Shown in pieces: positions 23,001 through 32,871 of a stretch of 64,000 nucleotides of DNA (positions are counted from its first letter, which is position 1; each line of letters starts with the position of its first letter). The notes under the pieces were generated by a model. That model worked only from the letters and a program-made list of their open reading frames with translations, did not search any database and was not told the DNA's origin. Location: contig JAUDYN010000002.1 in assembly GCA_030407005.1 (NCBI GenBank), positions 2,294,001 to 2,358,000 of the forward strand. Direction: 5' to 3'. Source of the DNA: Desarmillaria ectypa. Its lineage: Eukaryota > Basidiomycota > Agaricomycetes > Agaricales > Physalacriaceae. The translations under genes were made by a program, and so were the position numbers.

Positions 23001-24284
23001 TGCGACTGTTCGCTACTGGACGTAGAATGTCAATTTTTAGGTAAAAAAATTTGAAGTATTTGTCCTGGACTGTATTTATTCCGCTAACTACTCTTGTTCT
23101 AGGGCTCTGTTTAATCTTCTTCTTCAAGTGGTAAAGCCTTTCCCAAGCAACGGCACGGCGCCCGACTCAAGGGAAGCCAAAGTCGCTGAATTGGTTCTTA
23201 AATGCGTTTGGAAATTGGCCCGTAACATCCCCCAGGATCTTTCTGAACAGAAACTGGATCCGGTGGAATTATTCCCTGCTATCGAGCATTTCTTGCAATC
23301 CGTACCGCCCAATGAGTGGCGCGCGCGCGCCACCAACAAGGTTCCATGTGGGGATATGCCTCTGAGAACTGTTAAAGTCATAATCCAACACGTTGTTGGT
23401 GCGTTCCTATCTTGTTTTTGAGAAGCTAGCTGCATATTGACAACGCACTTCAGCACACTATGGAGACGACGTGTACGACCTGCTCTCTGCGTCATTTGAC
23501 GATCCTTCAGCGACTATCGTATATCCATATGTATACCGAATCTTGAACTCAAGTAGCCGGGCCAACCCCGATGCGCCCCGCCAGAATGGTGAAGAGCCTG
23601 GTGCACCTCGCCCGGTTTCGATGTCATCCAGTCGGCCTATGTCCCCCCAAGGAACTGGATCAGAGGCAGCGTCTCATCAACATTCGTCACCCAGTCATAG
23701 ATCAAGTCCCAGCGGTTCTTCTATGAACGGGAATGGTATCCCACCTCCACCGACAGAGGAGCCCGATCCGGATGTTCAGCTACTGACCATCATTGGCCAT
23801 ATTTCAAGTGAGACTACGGGAGCATTGCATAAGGAGGGGATCACGGAGCTCCATCATTTCCTGAAGGCATATCCACACAAGAGACCCAGGGTAGAAAAAA
23901 TGCTTGAATCTACCGGGGCCGCGTTTCGGAAGTACATCAATCGTGCGCTTGCGAGTAGGGCAGCTGAGGACCAAGAAAGGGATGTTGCAGTTGCAGATGC
24001 TTTTGACAGTACGTTGTTTTTCCCCGATTTCTGCGAGAAGTGTGACCAATTAATTCCCAACAGAGCTAGAAGCTAACCGCCCAGGAACATCGGCCTCATC
24101 TCGTACCGTTGAAACGTCTCCAATGTCGCCGACATCACCACAACGGACGAGTACAGAACTTCCAGTCAATCAAGACAGGCTGTCGAGACTCCACGACCTA
24201 TTTCATTATCGATCCAGCACGCTGAGCAATGAATCGTCACAAGGAAGTAGTGCGCCTTCGGAGACGAAACAATCACTGAGCTAG
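17033..24284 (+). CDS. XMAP215/Dis1/CKAP5 family microtubule polymerase, multi-TOG
   Basis: Catalyses tubulin addition at microtubule plus ends and works at spindle poles and kinetochores. Fourteen exons give about 2188 residues: 17033-17437, 17493-17572, 17626-18397, 18454-18945, 18995-19336, 19387-19576, 19627-19836, 19883-20212, 20266-21584, 21633-21910, 21964-23040, 23103-23398, 23454-24008, 24064-24284. Five TOG-like HEAT arrays can be traced, at about residues 1-240, 290-525, 620-835, 885-1090 and 1240-1520. Typical helices include LPISERLSHKNWKARVSAYE, LPPALQAGLTSSKWKERKEV and ILADLADANWKTRLAALDEM. Ser/Pro/Arg-rich linkers probably bind the microtubule lattice. The C-terminal quarter has another helical block before a Ser-rich tail. 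Intron 21585-21632 is 48 nt and stop-free, so it can be missed; removing it restores IIFKLGDAREQVRVRVQQII. The length is animal-like; budding and fission yeast homologues carry two TOGs. Confidence 0.95.
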
Positions 24285-24536
24285 GCCTTTTGCATAGATA
24301 GTAGACACTTCCTGCATCTTTAGTCCTTCACTCACTGCTCTCTATCTGATATTTGCATTCTGTACACTTAGCATTGATTCGGCCAATTTGCATGACTGTA
24401 ATACATATTACGATATCATATTTGGATGTGTTGATCAAGAAGGTCTCGAAGGCCGGAAGTAGAAATATGACATCGGGTAGATTGAGCTTCGCCCCATCCC
24501 CATTGCTGCCCCCAAGTCTCTCTCTTCGTCACCGCC
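24285..24536. other. Intergenic region upstream of the acyltransferase
   Basis: 252 bases in tandem orientation; 3' end of the TOG gene and promoter of the next gene. No clear TATA box. Confidence 0.4.
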
Positions 24537-27307
24537 ATGGTCAAGACAATAGCCAAGAATCCCCGCCTCTCCTACGATGCCGCCATGCTCTTCTGGCGCA
24601 TCGTTACCCAGATATTCTTTCGCGAGATCCGACCCCGAGGTGCATTTAATATACCACGTTCAGGACCTGTAATATTCGTTGGGGCGCCTCATAGTAACCA
24701 GGTATTTTTTTTTAGCTCGCTTTTGTAAGTTTTCGGACCTGCTAAACTCTTCGTATCTTCAGTTTCTCGATCCCCTTTTGCTGAGTCTCGAAGTCTACAA
24801 GGAGACACATCGTCATGTACAATTTCTTACGGCAGCGAAGAGTATGAAAAGGAAGGCGGTCGGGTTTTTCAGTAGGATGATGGAAAGTAGTGCGTATCAT
24901 AATGCAGAACACCAGTTTCTGCTTTCTCAATTTTGTCTCTAGTCCCTGTCGCCCGCGCTGCCGATTCTGCCAGCCCCGGTACTGGCAAACTGAGAATCTC
25001 TCCTGATGATCCATGTGTTGTATTGGGCAACGGAACTCGGTTCCTATCCGAATTGTCGCCAAAGATGCAAATCATGCTTCCCAAATCTGTCAACTCGTTG
25101 GTCGCCGAAGTCGTAGAAATTATATCCGATAGAGAGTTGAAAGTGAAACGCGAATTCGGTGGTGAGAAGGGAACAGCAAAGATCCGAGACAAAATTGCCG
25201 AACTCGCAGCTGCAGGAGAAACAGGAGGACTTCCATTCAAAAAGCTCCCTTTTGTGGACCAGCAAGAAATGTACCAATACGTTTATGAGTGCCTACAAAA
25301 CAACGGGAGCATTGGTATCTTCCCTGAAGGTGCGTCCTGCACTGCATTTATGGAAGTACCCTCGTAACGACCTATTCCAGGTGGTAGTCACGACCGAACG
25401 GATCTACTCCCTTTGAAGGCTGGTGTCTCTATAATGGCTCTAGGCGCTATGGCCAACAATCCCAACGTCCGAGTGAAAATCGTTCCTGTAGGATTGTCCT
25501 ACTTCCATGCTCACCGTTTCCGCTCCCGCGCAGTTGTGGAATTTGGCAGCGCTCTAGATGTCCCTGAGGAATTAGTGGAGATGTTCAAACAAGGAGGCAC
25601 TCAGAAGCGCGAAGCAGTTGCTAAATTTCTAGACCTCATTTACGACGCACTCAAAACTGTCACAGTTCGGGCTCCCGATTATGATACGCTCATGGTAAGC
25701 TAAGCCTACGTTGACTGTGAACATCATAATTGAAAACTGGCCCCATCAGTTGATTCAAGCGGCACGGAGACTGTATAAAACACCAGGTCAACACCTGACG
25801 TTAGGTCAAGTTGTTGAATTGAACAGGCGGTTGCTAGAAGGTTACACCCATTTTAAGGATGAACCTCGAGTAGTGAAACTTCGAAAAGATGTATTGAAGT
25901 ACAACCGCCTTCTTCGAGATCTTGGTCTCAGAGATCATCAGGTCAGTTTCAAGCCGATGTCGCTTCATGATCACATATTCTTAGGCCCACGTAGGTTCCC
26001 CGCGCGGTTAAGGCTAGCTGGGCGACCCTAGGTCTTCTAGGATATCGGGTTACTCTTCTATTAGTTTGGAGTATTTTGGCGTTACCGGGAACAATACTGA
26101 ATGGCCCAATGTTCATCATTGCGTCTGTCCTTTCTCGAAAGAAAGCTAAAAGTACGAAGTTTTTCTGTTTCATTTACTATCTGTACTGATTCATCTCTAT
26201 TGCAGAGGCTCTAGCTGAATCCGTCGTCAAAATTGCTGCTCGTGACGTGTTAGCGACCTGGAAGGTATTGATATCTCTGGGTGTTGCTCCTTTATTGTAC
26301 GGTTTCTACGCGTTTGTTGCCACGCTTTGGTCCATCCGCGCACATCTCCCCCTCAAATGGAGAATAGCCACGCCTTTCATCGTGATTTTGTCCTTGCCAT
26401 TCATGAATTTTGCAGCTCTGAAATTTGGCGAGGCTGGAATGGATGTTCTGAAGTATGTCCTATCTCCCTATATTACCTCTCACTCAGTGTTGCCCAGATC
26501 TTTGAGACCGCTGATTGTGGCACTTGTCCCGGGCCAACAACGATCCCTCGACAAGTTGAAAGCTATGCGCACTCAGCTGTCAAATGAGGTCGTGGCCGTC
26601 ATCAACGATTTCGGGCCCAAACTGTATGAAGATTTCAACGAGGTCAGTGCAGTCCTGGCATATCATGAAACATCTCCTTATAGCAAGCTCGGATACAGAT
26701 ACGAATGTTGCCTACCTCAAGTGTACCCTCCTCCAGTGGTAAATCTGGCTTGTGGAGAAGAACAAGTAGTACCGGCGCTGTCGATGCTCAAGGTCTGGGT
26801 CTCATTCATCCCATGACATGGATCGATGAACGCCTCTTCGGATGGAGTCGAAGTGCTCGTCGTGGAACTAGTGCTTGGAGCGGAGGCGATGAAATTAGTA
26901 GAGTTGGCACCCCCGAAGGCTCGGACGAAGAAGATGCCGGTGACTACGACAACATCCTCGGTTACCTGCCAGGGCAAGATGATCCGTCTAACCCAAGTTA
27001 CAAAGCACGGAGTCGCACAAACTCATATGCTGATCTACAACGAATGCGGCTTTCCCCTCTGCAACCTATGGCAGCGCCCCCGAAATTCTATCAAAACGAG
27101 ACGACAAGCCCTACATCTCCGACGACAGAATTGGATGGAATACATTTCCGTAGGGGCCGAAGGAATCGCAAGTCCAGTCTATCAGACGGTGTTCCGGTAG
27201 AGCGCATTGCTTCTGTCGACCGTGGGGAAAGTTTCAACGCTGCAACGAGCCATCTGAACGATGAGATACGACAGAGAAAGGAGGGTGGGTCAGAATACCA
27301 CGAGTGA
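24537..27307 (+). CDS. Glycerol-3-phosphate / dihydroxyacetone-phosphate acyltransferase (Sct1/Gpt2 type)
   Basis: First step of glycerolipid synthesis, acylating glycerol-3-phosphate (or DHAP) at the ER. Nine exons (24537-24701, 24763-24886, 24943-25329, 25381-25694, 25750-25941, 25995-26151, 26206-26452, 26498-26642, 26699-27307) give 779 residues, close to yeast Sct1 and Gpt2. Acyltransferase motifs appear in order. Motif I is GAPHSNQFLDP, split by the first intron exactly between HSNQ and FLD. Then come GNGTRF, FPEGGSHDRTDLLPLKAG and IVPVGLSYFH. Two C-terminal hydrophobic regions follow (VTLLLVWSILALPGTIL and ISLGVAPLLYGFYAFVATLW), matching the family's membrane anchors. The last exon is a Ser/Arg-rich cytosolic tail of about 200 residues, a likely phosphorylation platform by analogy with yeast. 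Which yeast paralogue it matches cannot be decided here. Confidence 0.93.
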
Positions 27308-28755
27308 TCTGTCGCATCAAGGCCTAGCGGTGTAAATACTTCAATTAGTATATTCATGTCCTTTTTAAGCGGATTTCACTTTTCACTGTACAGTCTCATT
27401 CGGCTCATAGAATTCCGTTCAAGAATACATCTCAACTTGTTTGTAGATTTCTAGGTCTTCGAGCTTCCTTCAACAGTTGAAGTCCTCAGAACAGTTCCCT
27501 GCTCTTGAATTACCGTCCGAGCGCTCCAGTAGAAATCACCAATGATGATACAGTCACTGTCATTCGTAACATCATGAAACAAGACCCCCGGTGCTGGCGG
27601 AACGGTCGCTGTATTGAATTCAGCTAGTGACATTTGGCGGTTTGTCGCAGCCACTCCCCCGGACCCACATTGGCCGTCCGGGTCCCAGCGCTGATTCAAT
27701 AGCACAAGGAAAAGTGTTTTGTTATTCATCAATGCTCTACCTCACTATACAAAGACCACCATCGTTAGACCCGTGTCTATGGTCGGAGTCCACTCTACAG
27801 GCCGTCTTATCCTTCGGAGACAGTGTTGCCCATGTGCTGAAAGACTTGAAGATTAAATGAGAGTCCTTGTATCTGTCTCTACCCCGCGTTGTCCGAGACT
27901 CACTGAAGACGAGGAAACATGTGAGTGCGATGGAAGGGGGAATCAGACTGGTGTATGCAAGATAGCAACTTCCAACGAAAAAAAATACTTGGTTCTTGGT
28001 GGAGTCCATGGATATTTCAGCGCTTAATATTTACCCGACATGTCGGTCCAGGAAGTGGTGTCTATCATTGTCCGTCATGCCTGGCACTTTCGGAGATGAA
28101 GGACATCTTATTCGAAGAAATCAGGGGATGGTTTCGCACAGTCGTTCTCACCGGGCACAGCAAGAATCTGAATGGCGCGGGGACCTTCGAGATATTCTTA
28201 AGAGGCGTTTCATGGTGTGAAGGGCGAAAAGGGCACGGCGCTCTGACTTTAGCGAATGGATGGATGAAGCTTGAAGCGTTTATTTGATCTCACTTCAGTC
28301 CAGGTTCGCCCCGTTCGGATTCTAGAGCACCGCGGAAACCCTTGGCGGACAAGCTTTCAATGCCCATTGATCTTCCCTAGGATCAGCCTCGTCAGAGATT
28401 ATCCTTACTCCGGAAATATGCCCAATCAGCTTGTTTTGAGGTAAACAAACTCCGTCCCTCGTGCACGATTCGATCCAGAAGCACTGGCCACATACCGATC
28501 CTCGCATTAAATTCGTCTTTACGAGAGATGTGGAACCTAGAGTCCTATATAACCAGTGAATGAACAAAGAAAGTCTACCATCGGCACTGCGAATTTCTTG
28601 ACTGGGTATCAGATGATGTAGATCTAGATACATGTGCATAGATTTAGTGTGTTCACAGCGAAGGAGTCATTAGACTCGAACACAAAAAGGTACCATACAT
28701 GTGGTCCTGTTCAGTTGGCAGACGACGGACACAAACCAAAGTGTTCTAGAGGCTG
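27308..28755. other. 1.45 kb convergent region with an unassigned coding-like stretch on the minus strand
   Basis: It lies between the converging acyltransferase and MAP1 genes. On the minus strand the stretch 27451-27732 translates to coherent, non-repetitive protein (for example GVAATNRQMSLAEFNTATVP and DVTNDSDCIIIGDFYWSART). It is preceded by an ORF at 27737-28009 in another frame (VFFFVGSCYLAYTSLIPPS). I could not join them with convincing splice sites. It may be a small unannotated gene or a decayed one. No function is assigned. Confidence 0.35.
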
Positions 28756-30567
28756 CTATAGATCCCGTTTCTTTCCTGCCGTCAAGACTTCTACACCAGT
28801 CTCAGTGATTCTATGGCGAAAAATTTAGTTTATGGGTGAGAACAACGCGATCTAGAACATACAAGAGGGTATCCTCGAACTGTGCGCTCTTCTTCCCATC
28901 CACGGTCGTAGCCGTCCAGTTGTCAGGCCAATGAACATCGCCCCAGTTGTGGCCCAAGTTGATCATCTAGGGAGAATATCAGACTCCATCGATTTGAGGA
29001 CAGGATGAACTGACGGGTTCTATTGTGAAAACCTATGCGACCCATTTACTGGTGTTCCGTACCCAGAAAAAATTTGGAATACATACCATGCCTGCCTTCA
29101 TAGTTCCAACGGCTTTGTTCTTGGCATAATGCGGTATATTTGGAGAACAGTGGAAAAGGTCATTGATTCCGTGACCTGTGTAGGATCGTACCACCGCACA
29201 ACCATTAGAACGCGCTATGGGTTCTCTGAGAGCGAGGTGTCAACAAAAACAAGATTTATAGATCCCGGAAACACTCACATAGTTTTTCCCAAGTCACGGA
29301 ACAAAGCACCTGGCTTGCAGAGCTTGATGGCCTCATCTAAGCATTCGCGAGTGGTGCGGATGAGCTTCTTGGCATCGTCATCTATTTCACCTACTGCGTA
29401 TGTTTCATTCAGATCTCCGTGATAGCCTGGAACCCGAAATAAATGCACTGAGGAGAAGGAAGATAAGTTTACTCGCCATCATAGTACAAGGTGACATCTG
29501 TAAACACCGTGAGCAATGATCGCCAAACTGATGAAATGAATGAACATACCAATATTTATGATATCGCCGTTCTTCAGCTTCCGTCTGTCGGGAATCCCAT
29601 GACAGATGACTTCGTTAATGGATCTATTACACCCGACATGCTATAGCACCAATTGCTGATGATCGATGGAGTAACTTACGTGCAGACGGACTTTGGAAAG
29701 TTACGGTAATTCAGAGGTGATGGATACGCGTTGCGCTCAATGCAGGCGTTGTGGACGATTTCGTCTAGCTCGTCTGTCGTAACACCGGGTTTAACGTGCG
29801 AAGCTGCGATGTCCAGTACCTCACGAGCCAACTGATTTGAATTTGTTTCAGTGGTTGACCAGGAAAGGACGAAAACATACCCTGCAGACCGTTCTCATCT
29901 TATCTTGCTCCTCCTTGGAGAGTATTCTCGGAGGTTGGCCGGCAGCCCTAGCTTCGGCCATGGGTCTTCCTATGCGGCAGAAGACAGAGTTGAGCTTACA
30001 GAGTCGTTTTCATTTGACGAACAAAAGGCATGACCTTACCGTCGTCAGCATATTCTGGTCGTGGGATGTGATCCGGGACCTTTCTTTTTGGAGAGAGCGG
30101 ATACATAGGGCGCATGGAGCCTGTGTATTCATAGTTTGGAAACGGGTTGTACGAACCGTCTGGGGCACGATGAATCGATAAAACACGGACGACGAAACAC
30201 AGCAACGCACCTTCTATGGCATCGCCAGCCGCATCCTTTGCGGCAGCAAGGGTATGAATGATTTTGTGAGTTTTCTAGGCAGGCGACGAGTCAATTGGTG
30301 GGTCCAGACGCTGCATCGAGCGAGCACTTGCCCCTGGGATAACATAAGGATGGTTGCCAGGTTAAATTATGGACAGCGCTCACATCCAGCCTTAAAGCAC
30401 TCCTGGCCGCAGAAGTAGGAGCCGCGAATGCCTAGCCTGGGCGACGTGAGACTCTGGTAGCTCGCCGCATGGGTCGCTTACTTGTTGCAGGTCGGACATT
30501 CCAGCTTGGAAGGGGGGTTGCCGTTGGGACATGTGGTGCTCTGGCAGAGGATTGTTGGCTGGGACAT
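28756..30567 (-). CDS. MAP1: Methionine aminopeptidase 1 (zinc-finger type)
   Basis: Removes N-terminal methionine from nascent proteins at the ribosome. Fourteen exons give 374 residues (minus strand): 30482-30567, 30384-30436, 30332-30333, 30211-30274, 30040-30159, 29881-29969, 29680-29831, 29550-29623, 29477-29497, 29279-29426, 29087-29225, 29015-29032, 28863-28966, 28756-28810. The N-terminal zinc-binding region has Cys8, Cys13, Cys24, Cys27, Cys38 and Cys42. The M24 catalytic core has all five metal ligands: Asp in NIDVTLYY, Asp in GYHGDLNET, His in YTGHGI, Glu in FTIEPM and Glu in QFEDTLL. The third exon is only two bases (GG), flanked by a GT-AG intron (30334-30383) and a GC-AG intron (30275-30331). 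It completes Trp47 of the conserved W-x-x-H-K motif. A second GC-AG intron lies at 29427-29476. This is unusually fragmented for so small a gene. Confidence 0.95.
30332..30333 (-). other. MAP1: Two-nucleotide micro-exon of MAP1
   Basis: The bases GG lie between CCCAG (end of a 50-nt intron) and GCAAGT (GC-type donor of a 57-nt intron). Exon 2 ends with T, so T plus GG gives TGG (Trp); the next exon starts AAA ACT CAC AAA. Skipping the micro-exon gives TAA, a stop. The predicted W-K-T-H-K matches the W-x-x-H-K spacing known in MetAP1. Confidence 0.8.
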
Positions 30568-31072
30568 GGCCGCGAGAGCAACGAGTCTTGTCTGGACCGA
30601 AATGGCAGGAGCAAAAAACAAAAATAATTACAAGTCCGAACGGATCCAGTTCAGGTCTCCATCCCCCAATTTCATCTCGCAGACTTGAAGCTTAATTCTG
30701 CCTAAACTTGTAATTTATTGTAAATAACCGGAGGCTACCATATTACTCGACGAGTACCGCTAAGGAAAACAGAACTGGATAATACATACTGTGAAGCGAA
30801 CGAGCGTATTAGATGCTGGAAATAGATCAAAGTGCAGTGGAAAATTAATTTATGTGCGTGAAGTGAAGCCAGTCGGTAAATATAACGGATCTAAGTAAGT
30901 AGCAAGTTGTGATGCAAGATTGGAAAGCAATATATGACAGCGACGATGCAAGAGAGGATTAAGCCCGGTGGAGCATACAATTAATGTACGGGTGATATTG
31001 GTGGTATTATGGAAGCAGTTGTCGATTACGGCGTCAAGAAACTGAGGCGAAGAAGGGTAAGGGTAATGCTTT
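30568..31072. other. Promoter region of MAP1 and 3' flank of the next minus-strand gene
   Basis: 505 bases, tandem minus-strand genes. No distinct element recognised. Confidence 0.4.
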
Positions 31073-31693
31073 TCATTGCCGTATGACCTGGAGCGAATAT
31101 GAGAGCGCAGTGTCGCTGCAAGCACGACGCAGATCCCTGAAGCGGTCGATGCCGACGACTCTGACCAGCTGGCGCTCGTTCTTGATGACCCATGAGTCAG
31201 GAGGCAGGCCACGGGTTGTCCTGTAGACGCCCTGACCTGGCATATGCTCCTCGAAGACGAGTGTGATCATTCCCGGGAGGAGACACTGCAGCAGGTAGAG
31301 GATATCGGCAATGGGAGGACAGATCTTGCGAACGGACTCGAAGATGTCACTGTGGAAGACCATCTGCCATTGGACGCGTCGGTCGGGCGAGAAGAAGGAG
31401 CTGGCATGGACAGGGAGCTGGAGCTTGAGCGGCGGGCCAGCAGGGTGGCCGGTAGTCGAGCTCCAGATGGAGGCGTTCTCGAGGGTAAAGAGCATACGAT
31501 TGTCCCGCTGGACCTCTCGCCATTTGTGCTCGACCACCAGCTGCTGCTTCAGATGCTCGAACCACGGCTGTGCACGCGCATAGGTCGCTCCCAAGGCGTC
31601 CGCCGTCGTCAGCGACATCCGAGTTCGTCTCGCCCAATCATCCATGTTCTTGACATCAGGTGAGAAAACGACTTCGGCAGGCTTCGGCGACAT
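31073..31693 (-). CDS. Uncharacterised intronless protein of 206 residues
   Basis: I do not recognise this gene. From the ATG at 31693 (MSPKPAEVVFSPD) one exon runs to a stop at 31073. The product is well mixed and globular-looking, with Trp-, Pro- and Arg-containing segments (QPWFEHLKQQLVVEHKWREV, RRVQWQMVFHSDIFESVRK, ITLVFEEHMPGQGVYRTTRG). It has no signal peptide, transmembrane segment or repeat. The frame is open a further 54 bases upstream without an ATG, so a short 5' exon is possible. A TATATAA box lies on the same strand at 32022-32028, about 330 bases upstream. It is odd for being uninterrupted in a region where exons average under 200 bases, so it may be a lineage-specific gene or a retroposed copy. 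Confidence 0.5.
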   Translation of the reverse strand: MSPKPAEVVFSPDVKNMDDWARRTRMSLTTADALGATYARAQPWFEHLKQQLVVEHKWREVQRDNRMLFTLENASIWSSTTGHPAGPPLKLQLPVHASSFFSPDRRVQWQMVFHSDIFESVRKICPPIADILYLLQCLLPGMITLVFEEHMPGQGVYRTTRGLPPDSWVIKNERQLVRVVGIDRFRDLRRACSDTALSYSLQVIRQ

Positions 31694-32871
31694 ATTCAAT
31701 AGGTATGCGACGGGCTGGAAGGCTGGAACAAAATATCTGCTCTGCAAGGCAGCGATGAAGATTATAATGCGTTCTGTAAAAGCATGTCAGCGATGCCGCC
31801 GTAGGTCCAAGGGTCTCAACGTTCATATCGAACGTTCACGCACGAGTGAGAACAAGGACCTGGCGATACACAGGCGGCAGACGATAAAATAGGTGCCAGC
31901 AAGGCAAGCAAGACGCAGAAATGGTAATTATGTGAAGAAGAACGACGACGACGACGATGAGAGGCCGACGCTGTCAGTTTGAGGAATGGAAACAGAAGGA
32001 CGGCATAATTTCCCGGGGGGGTTATATAGGGCGCAGCAAAGCGGGAAGGAAAAAAAAACAATATTTATCCACTAGCATTTTCTTCACCGTTACACGTGTA
32101 TTTTGCGCCGATGTCGTCTTCCCTTTTCTGGACGATCGGGTTGCCATTGAGTTTTTCTCACATCGGCTTTCCCTTTCTAGGTTAGTTCCTGGTCCAACTT
32201 ACGGCATATTGGGCTCGATTCTTCTTGATTGCATCCAAATCCATTTCCGTAATTGGCGCCCGGAAGCGCATTCGCTAATTCTGCCCGCATTCATGCCTGC
32301 CATTGAACCTATCATAATTCGTTGACATGGCCCTTGTCTCTCGGATTGACCATATCCGTTTGGCAGGCCTTTATACTCTGGCCATAGCTGGGCGCACTGC
32401 CCAATAGATATAATACTTTTTTCCCCAGCCACTAATTTGCTCGGAGACAGATCTGGCCCGATTTCGCGTACCGTTACCTTGCCAACCACATTGCGGTTTG
32501 AAACCTATTGAGCGGGGAATGTCCTTCCGAGGCACAAGGGTCAGGCCGCTCAGCAAGCGCTGTACATTATTTTTCTGCAATTGACCGCCCTAACGTGTCG
32601 ACATTCTGCTGAAGGGATGCAGATTTAAATGGGATGTCGGGCGCCGAGCAAGAATATATTCATTCATTGCATCGCCACAATATACCGTTGCCGGCCTCTC
32701 AAATGTCCAGATTCGCCCGTAAGGTTTCCAGATGAGCAGCGCGCCCGGACAGTCCTAGAGCGTGAGGCGAGGGTCGCGGAAATAGCGGTGGCGTATCACG
32801 TGACACGTGGTGACTATAACATTCCTTCGACTCAGTGCTCTCAAGACACTTGCAGTGGCACGTCCAACTCG
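31694..32871. other. 1.2 kb divergent region upstream of GCN3
   Basis: It holds a minus-strand TATATAA at 32022-32028 with a CT-rich (TCGTCGTCG) leader after it, and a plus-strand site with two overlapping CACGTG-like words (tatcacgtgacacgtgg, 32794-32810) before GCN3. Short ORFs only; no supported gene. Confidence 0.4.
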
